Part shown: in pieces, positions 1-8,908 of the stretch | Layout: the number at the start of each line of letters is the position of its first letter | Position numbering within the stretch: the first letter of the stretch is position 1 | NCBI GenBank assembly: GCA_964650485.1 | Contig: CAZYTX010000008.1 | Span: forward strand, 1 to 64,000 | Reading direction: 5' to 3' | Origin: CAZYTX01 sp964650485 | GTDB lineage: Bacteria; RBG-13-61-14; DATKZS01 | Length of the DNA: 64,000 nt | Notes under the pieces: model-generated | Told to the model about the DNA's origin: nothing | Database searches by the model: none | The model's input: only the letters and a program-made list of their open reading frames with translations | Made by a program: the position numbers and the translations under genes

Positions 1-3
1 TTC

Positions 4-1503
4 GTGGTTTCAAAAAAACAGTTTCGGACCCCGGAGATTATTTTGGACAGCAGTGGAATGGAATATAACCTGCTCATAATGAGCGACCTCCACATCGCAG
101 CCAAGGCCGCGCTGGAGCGGAACAAGGAAGTGAAGAAAAGCGCTTCCTTCCAGTTGCCCGCGCTGCTGCATTACTACAGCGAGCACAGGCTTTACGAGAT
201 GCCGTGGAGGCTGGTGGTCGCCGGCGACTTCCTGGACTTCACCGGGGTTGTGGAGACGCCCTCCGAAAAGGAGCTGGAAGAGGCCGGGATAAAACCCTCC
301 ATGGACAGGCGCAAGTTCGGGCTGCGCGAGACACCCTGGGAGTCTACTTGGAAGCTCAGGCGCCTGGTGGAGGACAACCCAGACGTGTTCAAGGCCCTGG
401 CCAGGTTCATCATGAAGGGAAACGAGCTCTTCATCGTTTCCGGGAACCACGACGTGTACTTCATCTGGACGGACGTGAGAAAAGCCCTGCTTGAAAAGCT
501 CGCCGAGTCTGCCCGGGACCTGGGCCACGAAAGGGACACCGCGGTCAGAGAAATAAACTCGCGGGTCCAGTTCAACCCCTGGTTCTACTACGAGCCCGGA
601 GAGCTGTGGGTGGAGCACGGGCACCAGTTCGACCCCTATAACTCATTCTTATACGTACTCGCGCCCTTCCACGCCAGAAAGAACGAGACCGCGCCCGCGG
701 TGGGGCTCATGGCCCAGCGCTACTTCTCCAACCGCGTGGCCGGCCTGAACCCCTACGCCGAGAACATCGGCGGGTTCTTCGAGTACCTGCGCTGGATGCT
801 GAGGAGCCAGAAGATAAACACCATCCGGGTGATGTGGTACTACCTCGAGTCCGCCACCCTCGGCATCATGAGGAGCGGCAGGCTCCGGAGCAGGGGGCTT
901 TTGGGCGTGCAACTGGGCGAGGAGGAGAGGCTGGAGCAGAAAACCGGGGCCCCCAGGAAGGTGCTGAGGAAGATAAGGCGCATGCACAAGCCGCCCATCG
1001 CCCGCTCCCCATTGCTCACCGCCTCCATGGTGCACATGGACAAGACACTGGTGACTTTCGTATACGTTTTCCTTTTGTTCTTGCTGCTCAAGGCGGACCA
1101 CTCCATTGCGGGAAAGGCACTGGGAGCTCTCCTACTGCTAACCTCCAACTACGGCCTGGTGACGCTCATGAGCAAGAGGAAGGGCAGGATGGAAAGGAGG
1201 GGCTTCTTCAGGACCGCGGCCAGGGTGGCAAGGACCGCGGGCGTCCGCAACGTGGTCATGGGACACCTGCACGAGCCATACATGGGCAGCATGGGAGAGA
1301 GCGTAAGGGTGTACGGGCTGGGGGCATGGACCTCGAGCCACGGCGGCGTGCATACCAGCCTGTATCACGCAGTGGTCCCTTCATACGTAATGGCCACCGG
1401 GCCCGCGGGCAACAGGCGGCTCATCATGTACTCCTGGGACCAGAGAAACGAAAGGCCCATACAGGGGAGGGAGCTCTCCCGCATGGAGATACTGGCGGCG
1501 TGA
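4..1503 (+). CDS. Metallophosphoesterase with C-terminal membrane segment, possibly 5'-partial
   Basis: Calcineurin-like phosphoesterase. The metal-binding motifs appear in order: MSDLHI near residue 27, GDFLDF near 75, SGNHD near 145, a later EHGHQFDP, and MGHLHEP near 420. A hydrophobic stretch at about residues 350-385 (TFVYVFLLFLLL, then ALGALLLL) suggests membrane anchoring between the core and the last His motif. The substrate cannot be read from the sequence. The frame is open to the window edge, so the GTG at position 4 may not be the true start; an ATG at 58 is the other in-window candidate. It ends 3 bp before the convergent radical SAM gene. Confidence 0.85.
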   Translation: MVSKKQFRTPEIILDSSGMEYNLLIMSDLHIAAKAALERNKEVKKSASFQLPALLHYYSEHRLYEMPWRLVVAGDFLDFTGVVETPSEKELEEAGIKPSMDRRKFGLRETPWESTWKLRRLVEDNPDVFKALARFIMKGNELFIVSGNHDVYFIWTDVRKALLEKLAESARDLGHERDTAVREINSRVQFNPWFYYEPGELWVEHGHQFDPYNSFLYVLAPFHARKNETAPAVGLMAQRYFSNRVAGLNPYAENIGGFFEYLRWMLRSQKINTIRVMWYYLESATLGIMRSGRLRSRGLLGVQLGEEERLEQKTGAPRKVLRKIRRMHKPPIARSPLLTASMVHMDKTLVTFVYVFLLFLLLKADHSIAGKALGALLLLTSNYGLVTLMSKRKGRMERRGFFRTAARVARTAGVRNVVMGHLHEPYMGSMGESVRVYGLGAWTSSHGGVHTSLYHAVVPSYVMATGPAGNRRLIMYSWDQRNERPIQGRELSRMEILAA

Positions 1504-1506
1504 CAA

Positions 1507-3030
1507 TCAAAACCACACCTTGCCCTGCAGTCCCTCCAGCCATGAGAGGAAGTCATCCGACAAGTAGCGCCCGAACAACCTGTCCTGCTTCTCATTGCTG
1601 GTGAGGGCCTTCCTGCGGAGGAGCATGTAGTCCCCGATCTTCATCCCTCTCACCCTGAAGAGCTTGCTCCAGAGCATGCGGTGGCTGTGCAGGAGGTACG
1701 ACCTGTACTGGACCGGGCCCAGGAGCATGCGCATGGACCTCGGCAGGTCGAGAATATTCATAATGTTGAACCGGACCGCGTTTATTGCGAGCTCGGGGAA
1801 CACCGGCAGCTTGGCGTCGTGGAAGAACATGTCTTTCACCTGGTGATTCTCGGATAGCTCTTCCCAGCCCTGGGTGCCGGGCAAAGGCATGTAGTCGGCC
1901 ATGCGAGGGTCGTCGCACACCGTGCGAGCATCCATGTACCAGGTGTCCTCCCCCTGGTGGATGTCAGGGTGACCGGATATGAAAACACCTATCACCATTA
2001 TATTGTTCCTGCGGAAGCGGCGGTATAGCTCCCGGTAGTCCTCGATGGCGGGCGCGGCCCTCATGCCCTTGCCCATGCACTTTTTCAGCACCTCCTGGTC
2101 CAGGGACTCGAACCCGAGCAGGGTCACCCTCATGCCCGCCCGGGAGAGCTTGTCCACCAGCTCCGGCCGCTGCAGCACCGTGTCAGTGCGCAGAAACGAC
2201 ATCCACACCGGCATGTAAGGCGCGCGTATGAATGCGTCCGCGAGCTCGGAGAGGTATTCGGGGTCGTTTCCGAACCCGTCGTCGAGCACGTTAATCTGGC
2301 GCACATTGCGCTCGGTGAGGAGCCTTGCCTCGGTGAGCACCCTGCCGATGGACTTGTAGCGCTGTGTGCCCTTCCAGTAGGGCGGCACCGCGCAGAACTT
2401 GCACCTGAAGATGCACCCGCGGGAGGTCTCCAAAGAGCCCACGTAACCGCCCCCCTTTGCGAACATGCAAGGGTATAGCTGGAAGTTTATGAGGTCGTAA
2501 TCGGGCACGGGCGACTCGTCCAGGGTCTCGATCTGTGGAGGGGCCTCGGTCCGCACCAGCTCCCCGTCGCGCCTGAATACGACTCCGGGTACGCGCTCGA
2601 ACCTGCGGGACCCCCCTATCTCGTTCACCAGGTCGGTGAAGGTGAGCTCGGCCTCCCCCTTGACAACGAGGTCAACGCCAAGGTCCAGCCAGCGCTCCGG
2701 GTACATGGCCGAGTGGTGCCCCCCGGCAATTATGAACGCCCCCGGGTTAAGACGCCGCACCTGCTTTATCAGCACGGCGTAGTTAATGGCGCCGTACGAG
2801 GAGGCGATGTTCATTCCCACCACGTCGGGCCAGCGCAGCATGTCGTTGTAGCGCTTCATGGTGACGGGCTCGAAGAAGCCCTCCACGAAGCGCATCTCGT
2901 GGCCCCGCGGCAGGAGCCTGGAGAGCACGGGGAAGGTGAGAGCCGGGCAACGGTAAAGCTCCCTTCCAAAGTCGCTCTGCACCGGCCAGCCGGTGTAGTA
3001 GTCTTTCGGATTGATCCCCAGGATCTTCAT
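1507..3030 (-). CDS. Cobalamin-binding radical SAM protein
   Basis: N-terminal B12-binding-like domain (about residues 1-140, with a Rossmann-like GGHHSAMYPE segment) followed by a radical SAM core. The [4Fe-4S] motif is SRGCIFRCKFC (CxxxCxxC), near residue 208. This architecture is known for anaerobic methylases and rearrangement enzymes acting on lipids, tetrapyrroles or natural products. The substrate is unknown here and no biosynthetic neighbours specify it. The C-terminal 130 residues are rich in Arg and aromatics and match no domain I recognise. ATG start. The 240 bp upstream carry an 11-bp inverted repeat. Convergent with the phosphoesterase. Confidence 0.85.
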   Translation of the reverse strand: MKILGINPKDYYTGWPVQSDFGRELYRCPALTFPVLSRLLPRGHEMRFVEGFFEPVTMKRYNDMLRWPDVVGMNIASSYGAINYAVLIKQVRRLNPGAFIIAGGHHSAMYPERWLDLGVDLVVKGEAELTFTDLVNEIGGSRRFERVPGVVFRRDGELVRTEAPPQIETLDESPVPDYDLINFQLYPCMFAKGGGYVGSLETSRGCIFRCKFCAVPPYWKGTQRYKSIGRVLTEARLLTERNVRQINVLDDGFGNDPEYLSELADAFIRAPYMPVWMSFLRTDTVLQRPELVDKLSRAGMRVTLLGFESLDQEVLKKCMGKGMRAAPAIEDYRELYRRFRRNNIMVIGVFISGHPDIHQGEDTWYMDARTVCDDPRMADYMPLPGTQGWEELSENHQVKDMFFHDAKLPVFPELAINAVRFNIMNILDLPRSMRMLLGPVQYRSYLLHSHRMLWSKLFRVRGMKIGDYMLLRRKALTSNEKQDRLFGRYLSDDFLSWLEGLQGKVWF

Positions 3031-3051
3031 GAAATGTACCGGTAAAGGGCA

Positions 3052-3076
3052 GCCTGCATAGCTCCGCTATGTGGGC
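3052..3076. repeat. Inverted repeat in leader of radical SAM gene
   Basis: GCCTGCATAGC and GCTATGTGGGC flank a 3-nt loop. The arms pair over 11 positions if two G-U pairs are allowed. It lies 22 bp upstream of the radical SAM ATG, so on the minus strand it would be a leader hairpin. It may be a dispersed palindrome or a regulatory structure. The rest of 3031-3270 holds nothing else I recognise. Confidence 0.45.
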
Positions 3077-3270
3077 GAGCGCAGCGAGCAGGTCATGTTC
3101 GCAGCTTTCAACACTGTTTTAAGTTAGCATAACGCTCCGTCCGCTAAAACCGCGCTCATCACAGGCGCGGGCGAGGTGGAAACAAGCCGGGAAGCAATCG
3201 CGAGGGAGGGGGAAGGACTTTTCCGGGAAAGGAGAACACGCGATTATAAAGCGTATATAAAAATCAGGGG

Positions 3271-4026
3271 CTACTCCCCGCCCGGGTCCCACATGCCCAG
3301 CATACTCTTCCTGGCGAACTGCTCCAGGCGATGAAAAAGCTTCTGATACTGCTTGTTCCCTGGGGAACTGTTCACCCGGGCGTACCCGTTCATCACCAAC
3401 TCGGCGTTAACGAACACGTCGGTGCCAAGATATACGTACGCCAGGCGCCTGCCCTTGTCATCCCTGGGACCGAAGATAAAATGCACGGTCTTGCCCTTCA
3501 TGAGCTTCCTCTGGAACTCCTTGGCCTCCTCGTGTATCTTTGTCTCCCCCTTCAACTCCTCCGGGAACTCGATCCCGATGAAGGTCACCTTGCGGCCGTC
3601 TTCCAGCTCGAAGGTGTCGCCCGATATTATGCGCCTTACCTTCCCGGAGTTCACATCGGGACGGGGCTCCTTGCCCCATTCCAGGTAGCGCCTCTTGATC
3701 TCGGCCAGTTGCCGGGCGGTGACCGGCGAGCCGGGGGCCCCCTCCATGTCGGGGGGCGGCTCTCGCCTGGTCTTTTCCCTGGCCGGGGAGGAGTGGTCGA
3801 AGAACCTGTAATTTCCGTCCCCGTCGCGCTCGTAACCTATGCCCGAGGGCGCCACAAAGCGCTTTACGTCGTGACGTATTATTTCGCGGTACCTTTTGGG
3901 GACCTTGTCGAGACGGTCGGTGGCGTGATAACTTCCGTCGGGGCCGGTCCAGGTATAGCTTATTGCGAAGCTTGCCTCGCACACGAATAAAAAGGCCGCC
4001 AGCATCAAGCAGGTCCGCATGTTCAT
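3271..4026 (-). CDS. Secreted DUF4124/staphylococcal nuclease-like protein
   Basis: A signal peptide (hydrophobic MLAAFLFVCEASFA) is followed by a DUF4124-like segment (YTWTGPDGSYHATDR) and then a C-terminal thermonuclease-like OB fold (SGDTFELEDGRKVTFIGIEFPEE, then GRRLAYVY and NGYARV). I chose ATG 4026 because GGAGGG sits 5 nt upstream; the frame stays open 32 codons further without a better signal. Compared with staphylococcal nuclease, the Arg35 position is Thr (KVTFIG for VRLIG) and Asp40 is Glu, while the Glu43 equivalent and the later Arg remain. Nuclease activity is therefore uncertain. Divergent from nadE. Confidence 0.8.
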   Translation of the reverse strand: MNMRTCLMLAAFLFVCEASFAISYTWTGPDGSYHATDRLDKVPKRYREIIRHDVKRFVAPSGIGYERDGDGNYRFFDHSSPAREKTRREPPPDMEGAPGSPVTARQLAEIKRRYLEWGKEPRPDVNSGKVRRIISGDTFELEDGRKVTFIGIEFPEELKGETKIHEEAKEFQRKLMKGKTVHFIFGPRDDKGRRLAYVYLGTDVFVNAELVMNGYARVNSSPGNKQYQKLFHRLEQFARKSMLGMWDPGGE

Positions 4027-4115
4027 CTCATCCCTCCACAGCGCGTTTTCTTTGACAAGCTCTTTGACCTTTACAAATATTTTATATACAACTGACAAAT
4101 ATTGCAAATGCGTGC

Positions 4116-4144
4116 TTGACACAAAAGAGCCCCTTATATAAGAT
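4116..4144 (+). promoter_or_regulatory. Candidate sigma-70 promoter for nadE
   Basis: TTGACA (4116-4121), a 17-bp spacer, then TAAGAT (4139-4144). The predicted transcript start is near 4151, about 65 bp before the nadE ATG. Pattern match only. Confidence 0.5.
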
Positions 4145-4217
4145 GCGCCTGGGACCGCATGGGAAGGACTCTTAAAGCATACGAGCGAAGGTTCAAAATG
4201 GTGGAGGCAAACGCGGT

Positions 4218-6041
4218 ATGGCAGCGTTAAGGATAGCGATCGGCCAGATCAACACCCGGGTGGGCGACTTCTCAGGGAACGTCCGCAAGGTCCAATCCTG
4301 CATAGAGCGGGGGGAGCGCGCCGGTGCGGACCTGATGCTCTTCCCGGAGATGTGCGTTTGCGGCCACCCGGTGAAAGACCTTGCTTTCAGTGGCTCGTTC
4401 ATGAAGGCGTCCCGGGAGGCCATGCAGCGCATAGCCGGGTCCACCAAAGGATCGAGCGCGGTGGTGGTCGCCGGCGGCATGGAGGAGGACGTGGTGTCTT
4501 TCAACGCGGCCGCTATAATGCAGGGGGGCCAGCTCCTGGGCTGGACCAGGAAGAGGCGCCTGTTCTGCTGCGCGGATTTTGACGAGACCCGCTACTTCTC
4601 GGCAGGCCAGCGGCCACTGGTGATAGAGTCGGACCGGTTCCGGGCCGCGGTGACCATAGGCGAGGACTTTGCCTACCCGGTCTTCCCGGCCGAGGTGGAG
4701 ATGCTTATAAACCTGTGGAACGAGCCCTATCACTTCGGCCACCGGCCGGTGCGCGAGCAGATGATGGTCGAGCGCGCCAAAGAGGACGCGGTGGCCATCG
4801 TGATGGTGAGCCCGGTGGGAGGCCAGGATGATATGGTGTTCGAGGGCTCGAGCTGCGTGGTGGACGGCTTTGGTGAGCTGCTTGCAAGGGGGGGCGCCTT
4901 TTCCGAAGACCTGCTGCTGGCCGACCTCGACCTCGATGAGCTTAAAGCCTACAGGGAGAGGGTGCTGCACTCTTCGCAGTCGGACCCGTCCCACCTGCAA
5001 AAGGCGCGCAGGCTCGCGGTGCGCACGGACCTTGCGGCCGATAAGAAGTCCAGGTCAAAGCGCCATGTAAAACCGTTGTTGAAAGGCCCGGAAGAGCTTT
5101 TCACCGCGCTGGTGCTTGCCACCCGCGACTTTGTTCAAAAAAACGGCCTTAAAAAGGCCGTGGTCGGGGTCTCGGGAGGGGTGGACTCGGCATTGACCGT
5201 GGTTATCGCAAGGCGGGCCCTGGGAAAAAGCAGGGTGATGGCAATCTCCATGCCCGGCCCCTACACCTCGTCCTCAACCAGGAAGGACGCGAAGCTGATG
5301 GCAAGAAATCTGGGAGTCGAGTTCATCGAGGCGCCCATTAGTAACTCCTTCCGCTCCATGAAGAACACGCTCGCGCCCGCTTTCAAGGGCGCATCGCCCG
5401 ACGTGACCGAGGAGAACATGCAGGCCCGTATAAGGGGACTGACACTCATGGCCGTTGCAAACAAGAGCAGGGCCGTGGTGCTGGCCCCCGGGAACAAGAG
5501 CGAGGCCGCCGCAGGGTACTGCACCCTCTACGGCGACACCGCGGGCGGGTTCGCGCCGCTCTCGGACGTGTACAAGACCCAGGTGTACGAACTCGCCCGC
5601 TGGTACAATGAAAACGCGGGCGAGGAAAGAATCCCGGAGTCCATACTTACCAGGGCACCTTCCGCGGAGCTTGCCGCGGACCAGGTTGACCAGGACGTGC
5701 TGCCGCCCTACCCTGTCCTCGACCACATCCTCTACGGGCTTCTGGAGAGGGGACTATCCATGGACGAGCTGCTTGCAAAGGGAGAGGAACAAGCCACACT
5801 GGAGAAGGTGATAAGCATGCTCATGCACGCCCAGTTCAAGCGCAGGCAGTCACCCATGGGACCGACCGTTTCCGAGCGGCCGCTCTCCGAGCTCAGACTG
5901 CCGGTGTCCAAGACCATCGGATGGTGGGCGCCCGCAACCGGCCCCGGCAAAAAGGAAAGCGAGAAAAAATCCAGCAAGAAGAGCGCGGCCGGCAAAAAAA
6001 AGACCGCGGAAAGGCAGCGGAGGGGTACAAAGCAAGAATGA
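4218..6041 (+). CDS. nadE: NAD+ synthetase with degenerate glutaminase domain
   Basis: Two-domain glutamine-type NAD synthetase. It has an N-terminal nitrilase/glutaminase fold (about 1-260) and a C-terminal ATP-pyrophosphatase synthetase with SGGVDS at 319-324, plus APGNKSE and a GDTAGGFAPLSDVYKTQVY segment. It makes NAD+ from deamido-NAD+, ATP and an amide donor. Of the glutaminase triad, Glu44 (FPEMCVCG) and Lys112 (TRKRRL) are kept, but the usual Cys of the I-C-E-D motif is Gly148 (VTIGED, codon GGC at 4659). The enzyme probably needs free ammonia. The last 35 residues are a Lys-rich tail. GGAGG precedes the ATG. A small lipoprotein remnant overlaps its stop by 4 nt. Confidence 0.92.
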   Translation: MAALRIAIGQINTRVGDFSGNVRKVQSCIERGERAGADLMLFPEMCVCGHPVKDLAFSGSFMKASREAMQRIAGSTKGSSAVVVAGGMEEDVVSFNAAAIMQGGQLLGWTRKRRLFCCADFDETRYFSAGQRPLVIESDRFRAAVTIGEDFAYPVFPAEVEMLINLWNEPYHFGHRPVREQMMVERAKEDAVAIVMVSPVGGQDDMVFEGSSCVVDGFGELLARGGAFSEDLLLADLDLDELKAYRERVLHSSQSDPSHLQKARRLAVRTDLAADKKSRSKRHVKPLLKGPEELFTALVLATRDFVQKNGLKKAVVGVSGGVDSALTVVIARRALGKSRVMAISMPGPYTSSSTRKDAKLMARNLGVEFIEAPISNSFRSMKNTLAPAFKGASPDVTEENMQARIRGLTLMAVANKSRAVVLAPGNKSEAAAGYCTLYGDTAGGFAPLSDVYKTQVYELARWYNENAGEERIPESILTRAPSAELAADQVDQDVLPPYPVLDHILYGLLERGLSMDELLAKGEEQATLEKVISMLMHAQFKRRQSPMGPTVSERPLSELRLPVSKTIGWWAPATGPGKKESEKKSSKKSAAGKKKTAERQRRGTKQE

Positions 6042-6283
6042 GGAGGAAGCAGCCGTGTCTATATGCCAGGGCGTCGGCTGCGGCTACGGCCCTCATGGTG
6101 CTCTGCCTGCTCCTTGCAAACTGCGGCGCCAGGAAGAACCAGGGGCCGCCCTCTTCATGGATGCAGGAGGGCGCAGAGCGCATGGACCGCGAGTAATTCT
6201 ACGGCGTGGGCTGCGCCCGGGCCGGCATAAAAAGGAGCAAGGTGGAGGAGGCCCTGGAAAGTCGGCGCGAGGCCGCACCTTAA
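6038..6283 (+). pseudogene. Lipoprotein remnant interrupted by an in-frame stop
   Basis: The ATG overlaps the nadE stop (ATGA). The first 52 codons encode a lipoprotein signal with lipobox LANC (LLLANCGARKNQ) and end at TAA (6194-6196). The same frame continues past the stop as FYGVGCARAGIK and so on for 28 codons to a second TAA at 6281. The FYGVG segment resembles the conserved region that follows the lipobox in LPP20-type lipoproteins. The rest of that domain is absent, so this looks like a truncated, stop-containing relic. It could instead be a real 52-residue lipoprotein. Confidence 0.6.
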
Positions 6284-6342
6284 CCGGGTAAACGCCGAAG
6301 CGCCGTTGCGTAAATGCAGGCAACAGGATAAAGGTCCCGGAG

Positions 6343-7413
6343 ATGGAGAAGAAGCACAGAAGCGGGAAGGGAATGCTTATACGTGAGCAGCTTGAGCGCC
6401 TGGAGCACGAGACCCTCTCGCCCCTGGCCAAGAAGAGCGATGAAACAAAGGGGAGGACCCGGCCGGAGAAGCCCTGCCATGTGCGTCCGGCTTTCCAGCA
6501 CGACCGCGACCGTGTGATCCATTCCAAGCCCTTCAGGCGCCTCAAGCACAAGACCCAGGTGTTCCTCGCTCCCAGGGGGGACCACTACCGGACGCGGCTC
6601 ACCCACACCATCGAGGTCAGCCAGATAGCGCGCACCATTGCCAGGGCCCTCTTCCTCAACGAGGACCTGACCGAGGCCATCGCCCTGGCCCACGACCTGG
6701 GGCACACCCCCTTCGGCCATGCGGGAGAGTATGCGCTCTCCGAGGTCTTCCCGGGCGGGTTCCACCACTGGGAGCAGAGCCTGCGGGTGGTGGACCACCT
6801 GGCCATGGACGGCCGGGGCCTGAACCTCACCTTCGAGGTCAGAGACGGCATCTCCAGGCACTCCAAGGGCAGGGACAACCCCATCCTGCCGGACAGGGAA
6901 GACGAGTTGCCCGAGACCCTGGAGGGAAAGATAGTGCGGGTGGCCGACATCGTGGCATACACCAACCACGACACCCAGGACGCCATACAGGCGGGACTTA
7001 TCAAGTCCTCACAGGTGCCGGACGAGTGCCGCAAGGTGCTCGGGAGGAACAACTCGCAGAGGATAAACGCAATGGTCACGGACATCATAGTGGAGACGGG
7101 TGCGCTCGGGGAAAACAGGATGGGGATGAGCGGGCCCGTGCTCCGTGCCACCGAGCGGCTGCGCGAGTTCCTCTTCGAGACGGTGTACGACAACCCGGTG
7201 GTTAAAAAGGAGTTCGTGAAGTCCCGCCGCGTGATCCAGGAGCTCTATCACTTCTTCGTATCAAAGCCGGACGCGCTCCGAAGGTACACGGGAAAGAAGG
7301 ACTTCCAGTACCCGGTCGAGCGCGAGTCCTGCGACTTCATCGCCGGCATGAGCGACCGGTACGCGCTGTTCGTCTACGACGAGCTCTTCATTCCCAAGCC
7401 CTGGTCATACTGA
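6343..7413 (+). CDS. dgt: Deoxyguanosinetriphosphate triphosphohydrolase-like protein
   Basis: HD-domain dNTP triphosphohydrolase. The signature blocks are HSKPFRRLKHKTQVF, RTRLTHTIEV (first metal His), ALAHDLGHTPFGHAGE (the HD pair) and VADIVAYTNHD (last Asp). These enzymes hydrolyse dNTP to the deoxynucleoside plus tripolyphosphate and help control nucleotide pools. The protein has about 356 residues, within the range of the shorter dGTPase-like group. An internal ATG at 6373 (MLIREQLERLE) matches the usual N-terminus of relatives and is preceded by GGGAAGGGA, so it may be the real start. Confidence 0.9.
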   Translation: MEKKHRSGKGMLIREQLERLEHETLSPLAKKSDETKGRTRPEKPCHVRPAFQHDRDRVIHSKPFRRLKHKTQVFLAPRGDHYRTRLTHTIEVSQIARTIARALFLNEDLTEAIALAHDLGHTPFGHAGEYALSEVFPGGFHHWEQSLRVVDHLAMDGRGLNLTFEVRDGISRHSKGRDNPILPDREDELPETLEGKIVRVADIVAYTNHDTQDAIQAGLIKSSQVPDECRKVLGRNNSQRINAMVTDIIVETGALGENRMGMSGPVLRATERLREFLFETVYDNPVVKKEFVKSRRVIQELYHFFVSKPDALRRYTGKKDFQYPVERESCDFIAGMSDRYALFVYDELFIPKPWSY

Positions 7414-7453
7414 CTCCAAGGCATATCATTTTTTTCCAAAATAAAGCGTTTAT

Positions 7454-7580
7454 CCCACGCAAAGGCGCAAAGGACGCAAAGAATTCGGGATATTCATTGC
7501 CGAAAACAGCACAGGAAGATGAGACCAAACCTTGGGATTGACCTTTAGTTTTCCTCTGCGCCTTTGCGCCTCTGCGTGAG
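7454..7580. repeat. Dispersed inverted-repeat element (GCAAAGGCGCAAAG type)
   Basis: The left arm at 7454-7481 contains CGCAAAGGCGCAAAG. The right arm at 7554-7580 contains CTTTGCGCCTCTGCG in inverted orientation. About 70 bp of unrelated sequence lies between. It sits between the convergent dgt and recombinase-like genes. A sister element is at 56502-56611. No transposase is present, so it is a small non-autonomous repeat. Confidence 0.65.
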
Positions 7581-7648
7581 AAAAGTCTTTGCTTCCATTA
7601 TCTATTTCGGACAGCAATGAAAAAAGATATAGTGTGGAAGGTGAAAGT

Positions 7649-8872
7649 TCAGATGAGCAGGCATTCCTGCAGCCGCGCCAGCGGGCTCTGCCTGTGTGCA
7701 AGCTCTCTCGACACCCTCCTGGTAAAAAGCCTCATAAGCTGTCTTCCGAAGCGGGTGACGGTGATGGACTTTACCTCCAGGGTCCCGGGCGAGTGGTTCC
7801 AGGTGGAGTAATCTATTACCCCGGTCTCTTTCAGCGCGAACATGATCTGCCGCTCCACCACGTCGTGGAAGAGCACGTACCTTGCAAGGAGCGCGTCCTG
7901 CCTGTCCACTCCCGGCTCCGGGTCCAGGGACCACTCCCTCTCGGGCGGCAGCTCTGACAAGAGGGCCGCGAACCCGTCCTTGTGCTCCTGTGCCCAGCGC
8001 GACACCCTCCTGGCCTCGCTGCTGCCCAACTCCTCCCATGAGAGGCGGTTCCAGGTGGCGTCTATTATAAGGGCCAGTTGCGTGTCCTGCTCCAGGTCCA
8101 GGTAGGACTCCGCCCTGGGGGTGAGCTCCAGCACGTTCCTCTGGTTCTTTGTTGCGAGGCCGAGGTCAAGGGCCATTTGGAAGAACCAGGTGATCCTGAC
8201 GGATGCGTTCATTCCCTTCCTGGAGGGTATTTTCTCGGGAGTGGAGAATCTCTGGTTGATCCTGCTTATATGCTTTCGCGGAATCTTTGCGTTGGCCTGG
8301 GTGAGCTTTATGGGAACGTTGGCCGCGTAGTCCAGGAAAAGTGCGAAGTCGAGAACCGCGGGCGTGTGCTCGGTGTCCATGTTGGATGCCAGCATCCACA
8401 CCTGCCTGTCTATGTGGTGCTCGTGGCCGAGTGCTATGCTGGCGTCGTCTTTTATGGGGCCTCCGCATGCGAAGTCCTCCCATGCGTCCGGGAGGGGGTT
8501 GAAGTACTCGTCGTAGCGTGCGCAGAAGTAATCCCTGCACTCGCACACGGTCATGAGGTCGTCGTGCTCGGCCTCGCTTATCCTGCCGCTCTGATAGAGG
8601 TAGTCGTAGAAGCGCCTGAAGGTGCTAAGATATGCGGCCAGGTCGGACTTGGACCCGCCCACGTTTCGGAGGAACCACGCTCCAAGGAAGTCTCGTATGA
8701 TCTCGCCGTCCACCCGGTCTATCTGGCGGGGCCATTCCTCGACCAGGTAGGCGTGGAGGAAGAAGCGCAGCTTGTCCTTGTGGCGAAGAGAGGTGTTCCT
8801 GCTCATCCCGGACACGCACAGCATCCGGTGGAACTCCTTTATCATCTCCTCTGAACGATGTGTGTTCATCAT
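7649..8872 (-). CDS. Hypothetical protein with recombinase-type SAM-like N-terminal domain
   Basis: Residues 8-110 resemble the core-binding (SAM-like) domain of tyrosine recombinases: MIKEFHRMLCVSGMSRNTS, then DGEIIRDFLGAWF and LSTFRRFYDYL. The remaining 290 residues contain no R-H-x-x-R-Y catalytic core. The C-terminus (about 335-395, ending TVTRFGRQLMRLF) reads like a winged-helix wing. A DNA-binding regulator or nucleoid protein built on a recombinase half is possible, but the function is unknown. Candidate promoter at 8909-8937. It is followed by a repeat element. Not a prophage integrase: no att site or phage genes are nearby. Confidence 0.7.
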   Translation of the reverse strand: MMNTHRSEEMIKEFHRMLCVSGMSRNTSLRHKDKLRFFLHAYLVEEWPRQIDRVDGEIIRDFLGAWFLRNVGGSKSDLAAYLSTFRRFYDYLYQSGRISEAEHDDLMTVCECRDYFCARYDEYFNPLPDAWEDFACGGPIKDDASIALGHEHHIDRQVWMLASNMDTEHTPAVLDFALFLDYAANVPIKLTQANAKIPRKHISRINQRFSTPEKIPSRKGMNASVRITWFFQMALDLGLATKNQRNVLELTPRAESYLDLEQDTQLALIIDATWNRLSWEELGSSEARRVSRWAQEHKDGFAALLSELPPEREWSLDPEPGVDRQDALLARYVLFHDVVERQIMFALKETGVIDYSTWNHSPGTLEVKSITVTRFGRQLMRLFTRRVSRELAHRQSPLARLQECLLI

Positions 8873-8908
8873 ACCCAGCGGGCCTGTGCACGCGAACCCT
8901 TAAATAAA

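Noticed and set aside
7454..7580. CRISPR array
   Set aside because: The repeats are an inverted pair with short degenerate internal units, not regularly spaced direct repeats with spacers. No cas genes occur in the window.
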